The translations under genes and the position numbers were made by a program. From Ascarosepion bandense (lineage: Eukaryota > Mollusca > Cephalopoda > Sepiida > Sepiidae), in the NCBI GenBank assembly GCA_037127315.1, contig JBBBDQ010001188.1, positions 1,210,001 through 1,274,000 on the forward strand: 64,000 nucleotides of DNA, given 5' to 3'. Below the pieces are notes generated by a model, which was not told the DNA's origin, did no database searches, and saw only the letters and a list, made by a program, of their open reading frames with translations. Shown here piece after piece: positions 1-9,778 of the stretch; position 1 is the first letter of the stretch, and each line of letters begins with the position of its first letter.

Positions 1-28
1 GATAGTTAGATAGATATGAACAGTATGT

Positions 29-88
<60 letters not shown>

Positions 89-118
89 TGAACAGAATGT
101 GATAGATAGATAGAATGT

Positions 119-158
<40 letters not shown>

Positions 159-184
159 CGAACAGAATATGATATATAGATAAT

Positions 185-222
<38 letters not shown>

Positions 223-282
223 TGAACAGAATATGATATATAGATATTTGGATAGATAGTTAGATAGATATGAACAGTATGT

Positions 283-318
<36 letters not shown>

Positions 319-391
319 TGAAGAGTATGTTATAGATAGATAAATAGATAGATAGATAGATAGATAGATAGATTTGAACAGTATGTGATAA

Positions 392-446
<55 letters not shown>

Positions 447-470
447 TTAACAATATTTGATAGATAGATG
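1..470. repeat. (GATA)n microsatellite with a higher-order unit
   Basis: The stretch is nearly pure GATA tetranucleotide, interrupted at irregular intervals by short spacers of the form tatgaacagtatgtgata. The spacer recurs with small variants (aacagaatgtgata, aagagtatgttata), so this is a tetranucleotide tract with a longer repeat on top. It continues off the left edge. Any open frame here, such as the Tyr-Leu-Ser-Ile repeats on the minus strand, comes from the repeat. Confidence 0.97.
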
Positions 471-949
471 TTTTCCTAGGGTTTTTCACATTTTCCCTGA
501 TCAAGTATACGATGTCTCTTAATGATTTTCTCTTTTGACAGCATTTTCTCCTACGTTTTTGACTAAGATAGTGTTGTGGATCCCGACAAAGGGGTCCGCA
601 CAAATAAATAAACAACGACCAGTAATTGAGATAGAAAATAAGTCTATTAACGTAAGGATAACCCTAACCCATGAAAGACGATTAGTAGTCCCGAAATACA
701 GGTAAGTAAAAAGTTTATGTATAGGTCTCTGGAAGTGAAGCCGTAGTATATTGAGTATGTCCGCGTCGGAAGCTGATGGGTACTGCGTAATAATCTTCTC
801 GATGAGTGGAGCACAGAGCTATTATGAGCTACTGTTTATTGACTGCTAATTTTTCTCTGGACTCTCGTATTCTCCGGTACCTCTCTAGGAAAACACAGTA
901 TTCAGTATTTATTCCCCCCCCCCGCTACGAGTGCAAAACGTGGCACAAA
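471..949. other. Unassigned sequence, no gene seen
   Basis: I see no open frame with recognisable residues, no tRNA-like box and no retroelement motif. The stretch separates the GATA tract from the 213-bp array. The last bases before 950 already resemble the array unit (cacaaagcc followed by tatttattcac), so the array edge is blurred. Confidence 0.5.
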
Positions 950-2110
950 GCCTTTTGTTCTGCTATTTATTCACAAGGTATTTTGTAACGTAGGCCCTCC
1001 GGGCCCTATAGCCCAGCCAAAAATATCTGTCTCATTTTGCCTAGTCGTGGCTCTACTCATCGGCGGAGCCAAGACTAGGTTAATGCTCTCCGCCCGAAGG
1101 CAGAAAACTGACAGTGTCACAGGAAATACCGCGAGAAAACGCGACGTTCTGTCATTTATTCACCCTCCCACTGAGGCAAAAGGCTGCACAAAGCTTTTTT
1201 AACGTGGGTCCTCCGGGCCATATACCTCAGCCACAAATATGTCTAATTTTACCTAATCGTGACTCAACCCTTCGGCGAAGCCACGACTAGGTTATTGCTC
1301 TCCGCTCGAAGGCAGAGAGCTGACAGTGTCAAAGGAAATACCGCGTGAAAACGCGGTGTTTTGTTATTTATTCCCCCTCCCACTGGTGAAAATACTGCAA
1401 AAGAAAGTTTTTAATAGTGGGTCCTCCGGGCCATATTACCCAGCCAAAAATATCTGTCTCATTTTGCCTAGTCGTGAGTCTACCCATCGGCGGAGCCAAG
1501 ACTAGGTTAATGCTCTCCGCCCGAAGGCAGAAAACTGACAGTGTCACAGGAAATACCGCGAGAAAACGCGGCGTTCTGTCATTTATTCACCCTCCCACTG
1601 AGGCAAAAGGCTGCACAAGGCTTTTTTAACATGGGTCCTCCGGGCCCTATACCTCAGCCACAAATACCTGTCTAATTTTGCCTAATCGTGTCTCAACCAT
1701 TCGGCGAAGCCACGACTAGGTTATTGCTCTCCGCTCGAAGGCAGAGAGCTGACATTGTCAAAGGAACTACAGAGAGAAAACGCGGTGTTTTGTTATTTAT
1801 TCACCCTCCCACTGGGTAAAATGCTGCAAAAGACCCTTTTTAATAGTGGGTCCTCCGGGCCATATTACCCAGCCAAAAATATCTAATTTTACCCAGTCGT
1901 GACTCTACCCTTCGGCGGAGCCACGACTGGGTTGCTGCTTTGAGGCAGAGAGATTGACAGTGTCAAAGGAACTACTGCGTGAAAACGCGGCGTTGTTATT
2001 TATTCACCCTCCCATTAAGGTGAAATGAGGTACAAGGCTTTTTTTAACGTGGGTCCTCCGTGCCATATAGCCCGACCACAAATATCTGTCTAATTTTGCC
2101 CAGTCATGAC
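950..2110. repeat. 213-bp tandem array, about five and a half units, with A/B alternation
   Basis: The marker gggtcctccgggcc recurs at about 993 (as ggccctccgggccc), 1206, 1419, 1633, 1848 and 2051, giving a period of about 213-215 bp. Units starting at 993 and 1419 resemble each other more than the units between them, and 1206 resembles 1633, so there is a dimer-like higher-order structure. Each unit carries a strong hairpin, cctagtcgtggctc pairing with gagccaagactagg, and a second one, ccgcg-tgaaaa-cgcgg. The array is more GC-rich than its surroundings. I do not recognise the family. Confidence 0.9.
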
Positions 2111-2351
2111 CTGTTTTATGTATAATGTAAATGCATTGCTAATGACTTTACTATAGGAAGGCAATGAAAATCAGGAATAATGGGATTATCAGTGGTCAGG
2201 AATTAATGCAAGCATTACTGATAGAATAGGGTTATTATATATATAATGGAAATGCATTGCTAATGATTTTACTTTAGCAACTCATTTAAAATCAGAAGAA
2301 AGAGATTGACAGCGGTCAGAAATTCATGAAGAGTTTATTTTAAACATAGGA
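2110..2351. repeat. Short diverged tandem duplication around aatgcattgctaatga
   Basis: The words aatgcattgctaatga-ttttact and gacagcggtcag/atcagtggtcag occur twice about 120 bp apart, from about 2125 and 2245. A third degraded piece follows the microsatellite near 2430-2480. No coding signal is seen. Confidence 0.6.
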
Positions 2352-2352
2352 T

Positions 2353-2427
<75 letters not shown>
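2352..2427. repeat. (TA)n/(GT)n compound microsatellite
   Basis: An uninterrupted TA run passes directly into a GT run. Such compound tracts are scattered through the whole window. Confidence 0.98.
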
Positions 2428-2428
<1 letters not shown>

Positions 2429-2529
2429 TAGAAGTGTTTTACTTTATTTTGCTATACGAAAGCACTGGAAATCATATGAGGTCTGTAATAAATGGAAGCA
2501 TTTTCTTTTTATAGAAACACCAGACCTCA

Positions 2530-3450
2530 AGTGAAATAACTATATAGAATCCATAGCTAAATTCGCTGCTAAGAAAGTCGGTTCTCTGTGTAGGGCCAGG
2601 AAGTCTTTCCCGTGTCCCAAACAATCTTGCATATATATAAGTCTACCATCCGCCTGTGCATTGAGTATTGCTGCCATATCTGGTCGGGTGCTCCTGCTAT
2701 CCACTTAGGTGTCCTCGACCGAATCCAATGGAGAATCTGTAATGTGATTGATCCCGACTTGGCAGCTAAGATACAGTCGCTTTCTCACCGATGCAGTGTG
2801 GCTTCCCTGTGTCACTTCTACAGATATTTTCACGGCTTCTGTTCCGATGAATTTAGCACAATGGTACCCCCTATGTACGAATTTCTTCGACCCACAAGAT
2901 TAGCAACTAGGTTCCATCCTTTTACTGTGAAACCAATAAATTGTAAACGCAAATTCTACTCCAGCAGCTTCTTTTCTCGAAATTCCAGCCTGTGGAATTC
3001 TCTTCTGCATACTTGCTTTCCTGACAGTTATAATCTCCAAGAATTTAAATGTAAAGTCAATAGTCATCTCCTATCTCACTAACCTGCATCCTCTCTCTCA
3101 TGCTTTCTTTATCCACCCCACTCTCATCAGTACTCTCTTTCCTCGCCTACTCTCTTCTTGACACCCCCTGCAACCTCTCACACATCATAACATTCCTCGT
3201 CATCCCCCCCCACTCTCATCAGTACTCTCTTCCCTCTCCTACTCTCTTCCTGACACACTCTGCAACCTCTCACTCCTCATAACATTCCTCCTCGGTCCCC
3301 CCACTCTCATCAGTAATCTTTCCCCTCTCCTACCTCTCTTCCTGACACCTCCTGCAACCTCTCACTCTTCATAACATTCCGCCTATGTAACCCCCTACAC
3401 AACAGTGGCAGTAAAATGCCTTGCTTGGGACGACATGATTAAAAAAAAAA
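2530..3450 (+). mobile_element. LINE-A copy: 3' end of ORF2 plus 3' UTR with 106-bp repeats
   Basis: The open frame 2612-3082 (156 aa) is the C-terminal end of a non-LTR retrotransposon ORF2. It has the family blocks HIYKSTIRLCIEYCCHIW, RICNVIDPDLA, YFHGFCSDE, FFSRNSSLWNSL and FPDSYNLQEFKCKVNSHLL. The copy is 5' truncated: reverse transcriptase and endonuclease are missing, but sense homology begins near 2540 in the wording that precedes this frame in the longer copies. The 3' UTR (about 3085-3380) holds two to three units of a 106-bp CT-rich repeat, the same unit that is expanded at 58164-59216 on the other strand. The tail near 3390-3450 is the family tail (the wording accccctacacaacagtggcag, then a decayed promoter-less A-rich end). 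Confidence 0.85.
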
Positions 3451-3479
3451 GTAAAAGAATTTATAATTATCTTAAAGAT

Positions 3480-3700
3480 TAACCACTGGCCTCTAGCTCT
3501 CTCCACTCCCCTATATAACCTTCCCTTTCTCCATCTATGTATCTGTCATCGCACCTGCTTTCTCAGCTTTCTATTGTTCCTTTCTAACTAGTTTGTACTC
3601 CTTACTCTTTTCTAATTAATCTTGTTACATTTATGTAACCCCTTGCACATCAGTGGCGTTTCCGCCTTGCTCGGGGTGAAAGGATTAAAAAAAAAAAATT
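3480..3700 (+). mobile_element. LINE-A 3' UTR fragment with A-rich tail
   Basis: This repeats the LINE-A 3' end: ctggcctctagctctctccactcccc, then the hallmark tail ccttgcacatcagtggcgtttccgccttgctcgggg and a poly-A run. Only the non-coding end is present, as expected for a strongly 5'-truncated insertion. Confidence 0.8.
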
Positions 3701-3734
3701 AATCAGATCTTTAACTGTATTTACCGCTAGGAAT

Positions 3735-4330
3735 GTTGGGTTTCTGTGTCGGGCTTGATAGGTTTTCTCGTCAGAATTACATTTGTACATTTAGAATTTT
3801 ATCATTTGTTCGTTCATTGGTTACTGATGCCTAACTGGTCAGGTGCTTCTGCTATTCATATCGAGGTTCTCGAACCAAAGAATAATCTACAATGTAATCG
3901 ATCCTGACTTAGATTCTCTCGACTTCAGTCATTTTCTCACCGACGTGACGTGGCTTCCCTCTGTCTTTTCTACAAATATGTTCATGGAAACTGCTTTGAG
4001 GAGTTTTTCCCTGATGCCCCGACTACATAAATTTAATTTTGGCATCCTTTTACCGTTTATATTCTTAAATGTAGCGTTACATCTATTCGAATTGATTCTT
4101 TTCTCGCACTTCCCAACTGTGGGACTTTTTTCCGTTTACTTGTTTCATTGATAGTTACAATGTCCAAAAATTCAAATGCCATCTTCTGTCTTCTTGAATC
4201 CTATTCTTCTTTGATCCTTTCTTTAATACCACGTGTACCCAATCTTTTTTCTCACAGTAAACCTCTTGCGAATTAGTAGCTGTCCCGCCATGATTAGGGT
4301 GAAATATTTAAAACAAATAAATAAAATAAA
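3735..4330 (+). mobile_element. Decayed LINE-A copy
   Basis: The frame 3843-4151 keeps traces of the ORF2 C-terminus (YNVIDPDLDSLDFSHFLTDV matching the usual RICNVIDPDLA...LSHRRDV block). The surrounding DNA also follows the LINE-A order (gttactgatgcctaactggtcaggtgc, then the tail near 4260-4310 with agtagctgtcccgcc and gggtgaaa, ending A-rich). Several frameshifts make it non-functional. Confidence 0.7.
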
Positions 4331-4424
4331 ATAAAAAAATTGAAAAAATTACTATAAAGTAAATGACTTAATAATTTTAGAGCAGCAATACACTGAAATC
4401 ACGAAGAAAGGGATTTGTATAATA

Positions 4425-4465
<41 letters not shown>

Positions 4466-4468
<3 letters not shown>

Positions 4469-4640
4469 CTCATCAACTTACAAGACTGCTTCTCAGCTAA
4501 TCAGTGTGGCTAGACATCCACTTGCATCCGGCCGGGTTTGAAACTCCACCAATTTGATGTGAGTTGGAGTCGCTAACCCTAAGCCATGGGCACATGGGAT
4601 CAGAGACGGGAAATTTTAATGTTTTATATATAAGCAGCGT
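4466..4640 (-). mobile_element. tRNA-derived SINE, copy A1
   Basis: On the minus strand the sequence has an A-box-like stretch (tggcttagggttagcg) and a B-box-like stretch (gtttcaaacccggccgg), the internal promoter of a tRNA-type SINE, followed by tggatgtctagccacactga. The same wording returns near 13960, 14180, 18430, 42520, 42910 and 43190, so it is a dispersed family. It sits between two (TA)n/(CA)n tracts. Confidence 0.75.
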
Positions 4641-4719
4641 ATACACACACACGCACACACACACACGCGCACGCGAACACACACACACACACGCGCACAC
4701 ACACACGCACACGCACACG

Positions 4720-4765
<46 letters not shown>
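4640..4765. repeat. (CA)n/(CG)/(TA)n compound microsatellite
   Basis: A CA run with occasional CG steps passes into a TA run. The apparent Thr-His and Cys-Val frames here are repeat artefacts. Confidence 0.97.
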
Positions 4766-4767
<2 letters not shown>

Positions 4768-4833
4768 AAAAACTACTAAGAAGTTGTAAGTTAACAATGT
4801 ATTTTTGACAGTATTTATTTATTTCTATTATTA

Positions 4834-4879
<46 letters not shown>

Positions 4880-4881
4880 AT

Positions 4882-4910
4882 ATTTGAGACCGGCCTCAGC
4901 CTTTCATCAG
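4882..4910 (-). ncRNA. Hammerhead-like motif, degraded (Penelope terminal repeat)
   Basis: On the minus strand the core CTGATGA is followed by a GC-rich stem region (aaggctgaggccggtct) and then CAAAT, where an intact core would need GAAA. The lost G of the GAAA box suggests an inactive relic. Compare 5255-5283 and 9206-9233. Confidence 0.4.
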
Positions 4911-5254
4911 AAACAAATGATTTTAAAATTTAAACTAGAAGCGTCCGTCGCGAGAAGCGTCCGTCGCGTGATGTATAAAGCAACAGAGATTGAATATTTT
5001 TAAACGGAAGCCTAACTGTAATAATTCTTTTAAAGGTTCTTTTAACGAAAATTTTTAAAGTGTATCTAAAAAATGTCCACGATGATAATATCCTACTAAC
5101 GATGGACGTTACGTCTGTGTACACGAACATTCCACTTGTTAAAGAGGTATCAGCTTACCATAAGTTCCTCAGTTCCTCTATTGCTTTCTACATCACGCGA
5201 TAGACGCTTCTAGCAACGGACGCTTCTAATTTAAATTTTAAAATCATTCTGTTT

Positions 5255-5283
5255 CTGATGAAAGGCCGATACCTGTCTGAAAC
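5255..5283 (+). ncRNA. Hammerhead-like motif in Penelope terminal repeat
   Basis: CTGATGA and GAAAC are spaced by aaggccgatacctgtct, the positions expected for hammerhead core boxes around stem II. Stem II is imperfect here. The motif lies in the copy of the terminal repeat also seen at 9206-9233. Confidence 0.4.
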
Positions 5284-5289
5284 TTTTTT

Positions 5290-7385
5290 TTAATCATTTC
5301 ACCCCGAGCAAGGCGGAAATGCCACTGATGTGCAGGGGGCTACATAAAGGTAAAACGATTAATTAGAAAAGAGTGAGGAGTACAAACTAGTTAGAAAGGA
5401 ACAATAGAAAGCTGAGAAAGCAGGTGCGATGACAGATACATAGGTGGAAAGAAAGGGAGGGTTATACGGGGGTGGGGAGAGAGCTAGAGTCCAGTGGTTA
5501 GTAAATGAGTATTGACTTTGCATTTAAATTTCTGGATGTTGAAGCAGTCAGGAAAGCAAGAATACGGGAGCGAGTTCCACAGGCGGGAAGTGCGAGAGAA
5601 GAAGCTGCAGGAGTAGACTTGTCGTCTGCATTTGGCTAACCTGACTGTGAATGGGTGGGACCCAGTTGCCAGTCTGGTTGCACGAGTAAACACCTGTTGA
5701 GGAGGCACCAGTGACTTAAGTTCGTCCGAGCAGAAGCCATGAAAGTATTTATAGAACAGACAAAGGGAGGCCACATTTCGACGATGGGGAAGTGGCTGCA
5801 GTCGAGTCGACAGATCAGTATCTATCACATTACAGACTCTCCTTTGGAGCCTGTCAAGAACACTGAGGAGAACGGCAGGGGCGCCTGACCATAAATGGCA
5901 GCAGTACTCCATGCACGGACGGATGGTTGACTTGTATATATGCAGGATGGATTCAGGTGGAAAAAACATCCTGGATCGACATAGTGACCCAACCTTCTTA
6001 GCAGTAGATTTTGCTATGAATTCATTATAGTGGTTCCATTTGAGGTCTGAGGACAGGGTAAGTCCGAGGAGATGTAGTGTATTGCTCTCCGGGAGAATCG
6101 CTTGGTCCATGCTTATGGGAGGCAGGAGAGGTTGCCTGTAATGATTGACAGACAACAGCTTGGTCTTAGACGAACTGAAGTTGACAAGCCACTTCATGCC
6201 CCAGTTCACCACAGAGTGTAGATCCCGTTCAAGATCAGCAGCGAGATTATGTCTGTCCGCCACGACAGTTTTCTTACTGGTGCGGGAGTATATTGTAGTG
6301 TCATCTGCGTAGATGCCTACTTGGGAACTGATTTCATCTGGGAGATCGTTGATGAAAATAAGGAAGAGCCTCGGGCCCAGGATAGAGCCCAGTAGGACAC
6401 CAGCATTCGTGCTGTAGGACGAAGAGGTACGCCCATTCAGAACAACCTTCATTTGGCGGTTATTTAAGAAAGATTGGATTAGGTCAAGCAGGCGACCGGT
6501 AATACCATAACCGCGTAGTTTGCATAGGAGGCCAGAGTGCCAAACACTGTCGAAAGCCTTGGAGATGTCCAGAGCTACCGCGCGAGCCTCGTCAGACTCA
6601 TCAAGGGCCTGTAGCATGTACTCCGTTACGGTTGTTAGAAGGTCGGCCGTGGACCTGGCAAAGCGGAATCCATATTGCCTGTCAGAGAAGAGTTTGTGGG
6701 CGGTGAGATGATGAACTATTTCAGCATTGATTATAGCCTCGAATACTTTCCCGAATATTGGTAGAAGACTGATAGGGCGATAGTTCTTAAATACAGAAAC
6801 GACTGAAGAGAACTTCCAGCATGCAGTAAAGCAGGAAGCAGAAAGGCAGTAGTTAAATAGTTTAAGAGAGGACAGGGGAAAGTTCAGGAGCACACCTCTT
6901 AAGGACTATCACCGGGATTCCATCGTCTCCACACGCCTTATGGGGATCGAGTTTTGAAATTACTCGGGATACTACTGTCGGGGTAATATATACGTCGTGC
7001 AGTTTGGCCTCAGTTCTAATAGGGAATCGGGTGGGTGTACTCCGGACGAGTCGAATGTGGAGTTGGATGAGAATCTGTGGGCAAAGCACTCAGATTTGTC
7101 CGCAGATGTCGTGAGAACCTCAAATTCATGGATTAATGGAGGTATTGAGGATTTCCTATTGTTGAGCACTCGTTTGCAAATCCTCCAATAGTCCTTGGAG
7201 CCGAACTTGCAGTCAGCTATGCGCTGTCTCATTATCTCAGCAAACAACCGTTTGGCGTCATTTAGGGTTCTCTTGCACTCATTGCGAGCAGATATGAACA
7301 GGCGCCTATTGTGATCAGTTGACTGTCTCCGGAATAGACGGAAGTAATGGTTCCTGTGGGCAATGGCGGCTGAGCAGGCCGGAGA
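5290..7385 (-). mobile_element. LINE-A, longest copy (5' truncated)
   Basis: On the minus strand this is the most complete LINE-A copy. It begins inside ORF2 upstream of the reverse transcriptase near 7385 and ends in the family tail near 5295-5345 (minus-strand wording tgcacatcagtggcatttccgccttgctcggggtgaaatga, then A-rich). There is no endonuclease domain or ORF1. The left end abuts the Penelope terminal repeat at 5290. Confidence 0.9.
5484..7385 (-). pseudogene. LINE-A ORF2 reverse transcriptase, frameshifted
   Basis: The reading frame of a non-LTR retrotransposon ORF2, which reverse-transcribes the element RNA at the insertion site. Three minus-strand pieces continue one another: about 7385-6972 (CSAAIAHRNHYFRLFRRQST ... 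DYWRICKRVLNNRKSSIPPL), 7089-6862 (RVISKLDPHKACGDDGIP) and 6893-5484. The last, 469 aa, holds YRPISLLPIFGKVFE, ALDISKAFDSVWH, GSILGPRLFLIFINDLP and the catalytic YADDTTIY box. The C-terminus has YKSTIRPCMEYCCHLW and SRLWNSLPYSCFPD. The element needs at least two frameshift corrections to be read through, and QGS is LGS before ILGP, so it is probably dead. The C-terminal layout is that of the CR1/L2/Jockey-like group; the exact clade is uncertain. Confidence 0.85.
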
Positions 7386-7502
7386 GAAAATATCAAATAT
7401 ATATATATAATAAAAGAAATAAATAAATACTATCAAGAAATATATTTTTAACTTACAACTTTTTAGTCGTTTTTCCTATATATATTAAGACAGCATACAT
7501 GT

Positions 7503-7512
7503 ATTATTATTA

Positions 7513-7549
<37 letters not shown>
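7503..7549. repeat. (TA)n microsatellite
   Basis: An uninterrupted TA run directly before the 5' end of the Penelope-like element. Confidence 0.97.
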
Positions 7550-7550
<1 letters not shown>

Positions 7551-7614
7551 CATAGTGATGATCCACGTATACGGTCTTAATATGTATAAGAAAGAATATT
7601 AAAACGTTAGGAGT

Positions 7615-8277
7615 TTGAAAATGTGTTTTTTTGACAGTATTTGTTTATTTCTACTCTTAAATTTCATCTTAACATACAATAATTTTAAATTCAACAACAA
7701 AAACTATTTACAGATCAGTGGTACAGCAATGGGCACGAAAATGGCACCTACTTATGCCAATATCTTTATGAACATTATAGAAAGAAAGATACTAGACAAT
7801 TCACAATACAAACCATCACATTATTTTAGATACATTGATGACATTTTCTTAGTATGGACTCATGGAGTAGAAAAATTAAAACCTTTTTTTACTTTCTGCA
7901 ACAACTTCCATAATACAATTAAATTTACCATGGAGTACTCAAACACATCCGTCCCTTTCTTAGAAGTCATGATAAACTTAAACAAACATACACTTCCCAC
8001 CAATCTATACAACAAAACCACAAACCAACATAAATTCCTACACTTTAACAATTGTCATCCCCTTAAATTAAAAAAATCTATCGTATACAGCTCATTTCTA
8101 AGAATCAAACGCATATGCTCGGACCATCCAGATTTTCTAAACAACATTAACAACCTAACAAAGCAATTTCTAAAATGTAAATACCCAATAAAAATAATAA
8201 AAGAAGCACTAAATAAAACCATCCACATAAATCGTAACACACTTCTCACATACAAGAAAAGAAAAGACAACAACTGA
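7615..8277 (+). pseudogene. Penelope-like reverse transcriptase, C-terminal part
   Basis: The translated piece (220 aa) carries GTAMGTKMAPTYANIFM, then YFRYIDDIFLVWTHG with the catalytic aspartate pair of the RT palm, and FTMEYSNTSVPFLEVMI downstream. This layout (AMGTKMAPTYAN, then RYIDDIF) is characteristic of Penelope-type reverse transcriptases, which are related to telomerase. The N-terminal RT motifs, including the one seen at about 5080-5165 in the other fragment, are missing, and the frame begins in the inverted terminal repeat. Base composition is strongly A+T. A stop follows at 8275-8277, about 125 bp before the endonuclease frame. Confidence 0.85.
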
Positions 8278-8402
8278 ATCCTCATGGTTTTTAAACACAA
8301 TCAACATTCACACGCACTTATCAAAAATTTAAAAAATGATTACAAGAACCTCCAATCAAACAAAAAATCAAAGACATTTTCGATAAACCACCCATAAATG
8401 CA

Positions 8403-8915
8403 ATGAAACAAACACCCAACCTATCAACTATTCTCATTTCTAACAAATATCTAAAAAACACAAACCTATCAGGGAATTTAAAATGTCAGAAACCCAGGTG
8501 CCTAATTTGTAAACATTTGGTAAACAACACAATAGTCTCTGTACCCAACACCAAAATCAAATTGCAGCCACCACGCTCCACTTGTGACAGCGAAAAAATT
8601 ATATACTTCCTCTTTTGTTCAATATGTCCCAATAGTGGATATATTGGCGAATCCGGTAATAGCTTTAGATTTCGCTTCAATAATCACAAACTTAATATAC
8701 GCCAAAATAATCAATATTCCCCAGTAGGAGCACATTTCAATCAACCGGGTCACATCTTAGAAAATTGCAAATGTTTACTAATAGACTCCAATGTTCGTTC
8801 TACATACGCACGCAGAAAGAAAGAAAAATACTGGATTTTAAAATTAAATACACACAAGCTAGGGTTAAATAGGATCTTAGGTGCTTTGAATCTTTACAAA
8901 TACTTAAATAACTAA
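8403..8915 (+). pseudogene. Penelope-like GIY-YIG endonuclease domain
   Basis: The 170-aa frame contains CQKPRCLICKHLV, a Cys-rich linker, followed by IIYFLFCSICPNSGYIGESGNSFRFRFNNHK, the GIY-YIG nuclease with its two catalytic blocks (IYFLFC...GYIGE, then an RFRFNNH helix). It then has VGAHFNQPGHILENCKCLLI and RKKEKYWILKLNT, the His and Glu-containing C-terminal blocks of this family. The domain nicks target DNA so the RT can prime. It lies in a different frame from the RT fragment at 7615-8277, so the two no longer form one polypeptide. Confidence 0.85.
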
Positions 8916-9205
8916 AATATTTTAGATACATTTAAAAATATTTTTTAAACATTTTTAGATACAATTAAAAAAAAAATCTAAAAAAAATTTACAAGCATTA
9001 TTAAAGATAGGTTTACATTTACAAACATAATTTTAAAAAAATCTGTCGCTTTCAACGTCACTTGATTTAAAAACAAAAACTCTCTCCACAAACGCGTCAC
9101 GTGATGTAAACAAACGCGTCACGTGATGTAAACAAACTCTTCACTGACGCTTTCGCGAAATCTCGCGAAATACGTTACTAATTCAAATTTTAAAATCATT
9201 TGTTT

Positions 9206-9233
9206 CTGATGAAGGACCGAGGGCGGTCTGAAA
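9206..9233 (+). ncRNA. Hammerhead-like motif in Penelope 3' terminal repeat
   Basis: CTGATGA at 9206-9212 and GAAA at 9230-9233 flank aggaccgagggcggtct, which folds into a stem of about six pairs (a-g-accg with cggt-c-t) with one bulged G. Distal stem I can form between atttgttt just upstream and aaacaaat about 25 bases downstream of GAAA. I could not place the cleavage NUH triplet with confidence. Hammerhead motifs in Penelope terminal repeats are established knowledge for the class. Confidence 0.5.
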
Positions 9234-9313
9234 TATAAAATATAATAGTAGAAATAAACAAATACTGTCAAAAAAAAGCACATTTTCAAACTCAAAACGT
9301 TTTAATATGCTTT

Positions 9314-9317
<4 letters not shown>

Positions 9318-9348
<31 letters not shown>

Positions 9349-9417
9349 TAATACAGTATATAGTATAATATATATATATATAGTATAATACAGTATATAG
9401 TATAATATATATATATA

Positions 9418-9465
<48 letters not shown>

Positions 9466-9491
9466 TAATATATATATATATATATATATAT
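9318..9491. repeat. (TA)n tract with tagtataatacagta higher-order unit
   Basis: A TA-rich stretch with an internal repeat tagtataatacagtatatag that recurs four times. Tyr-Ile frames here are artefacts. Confidence 0.95.
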
Positions 9492-9523
9492 GAACAAACG
9501 GATGTCGATATGTAAAGACACAA

Positions 9524-9580
9524 GTTTATTCGACTGAAGAGAGTGAACTTTAGACTCGAAACACGTCTAGCGACATAAAT
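9524..9580 (+). ncRNA. Candidate hammerhead ribozyme (best example in the window)
   Basis: The boxes are CTGAAGA (9534-9540; position 7 of the hammerhead core tolerates A), stem II gagt (9541-9544) with actc (9554-9557) closed by a 9-base loop, GAAA (9558-9561), then a very short stem III and GTC at 9565-9567, the usual cleavage triplet. Stem I can form between gtttattcga (9524-9533) and tagcgacataaat (9568-9580) with a two-base and a one-base bulge. A short stem III is typical of retroelement-borne hammerheads that act as dimers. It lies between (TA)n and the S-crystallin 3' end, with no protein-coding retroelement detected next to it. Confidence 0.5.
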
Positions 9581-9713
9581 AACATTATGGAAAACTTGAT
9601 ATATCATATAAAAAGCAAATAATATTAAGAATAATAGCAACAATAAATGTACACTCGCACTTTTTCTTCTATATCAATTTCTTTCGTTGGAACAACCCCT
9701 ATTTCTGTTCTCA

Positions 9714-9776
<63 letters not shown>
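9714..9776. repeat. (TA)n/(GT)n compound microsatellite
   Basis: TA run followed by a GT run of about 46 bases. Confidence 0.97.

Positions 9777-9778
<2 letters not shown>

Larger units (their letters stand above)
4787..5290 (+). mobile_element. Penelope-like element fragment with facing terminal repeats
   Basis: Between about 5060 and 5165 the plus strand reads DNILLTMDVTSVYTNIP-LVKEV, the reverse-transcriptase motif A region typical of Penelope-like elements (MDV(T)SLYTNIP). On both sides lie copies of the same terminal sequence in inverted orientation: about 4787-4975 on the minus strand and 5190-5290 on the plus strand. Both contain the words acgcttcta, ttttaaaatcat and ttctgatgaaagg, and each includes a hammerhead-like core. 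The left copy ends in the family end agaaataaataaatactgtc. The RT itself is only a remnant. Confidence 0.75.
7571..9311 (+). mobile_element. Penelope-like element, 1.7 kb, with inverted ends
   Basis: The order is RT fragment, GIY-YIG endonuclease, then a terminal repeat, the standard order of a Penelope-like element. The first about 65 bases (aatattaaaacgtt ... gacagtatttgtttattt) are the reverse complement of the last about 60 bases (aaataaacaaatactgtc ... aacgttttaatat). Inverted partial terminal repeats are a known feature of this class. The RT lacks its N-terminal half. There is a frame break between the two ORFs, and (TA)n tracts flank both sides. Confidence 0.85.

Noticed and set aside
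184..615. 143-residue minus-strand frame of Ser-Ile-Tyr-Leu repeats
   Set aside because: Product of the GATA tract; no start context or domain.
950..2110. CRISPR array or other prokaryotic repeat system
   Set aside because: The units are long contiguous tandem repeats without unique spacers, and the window is eukaryotic (introns, SINEs, LINEs).
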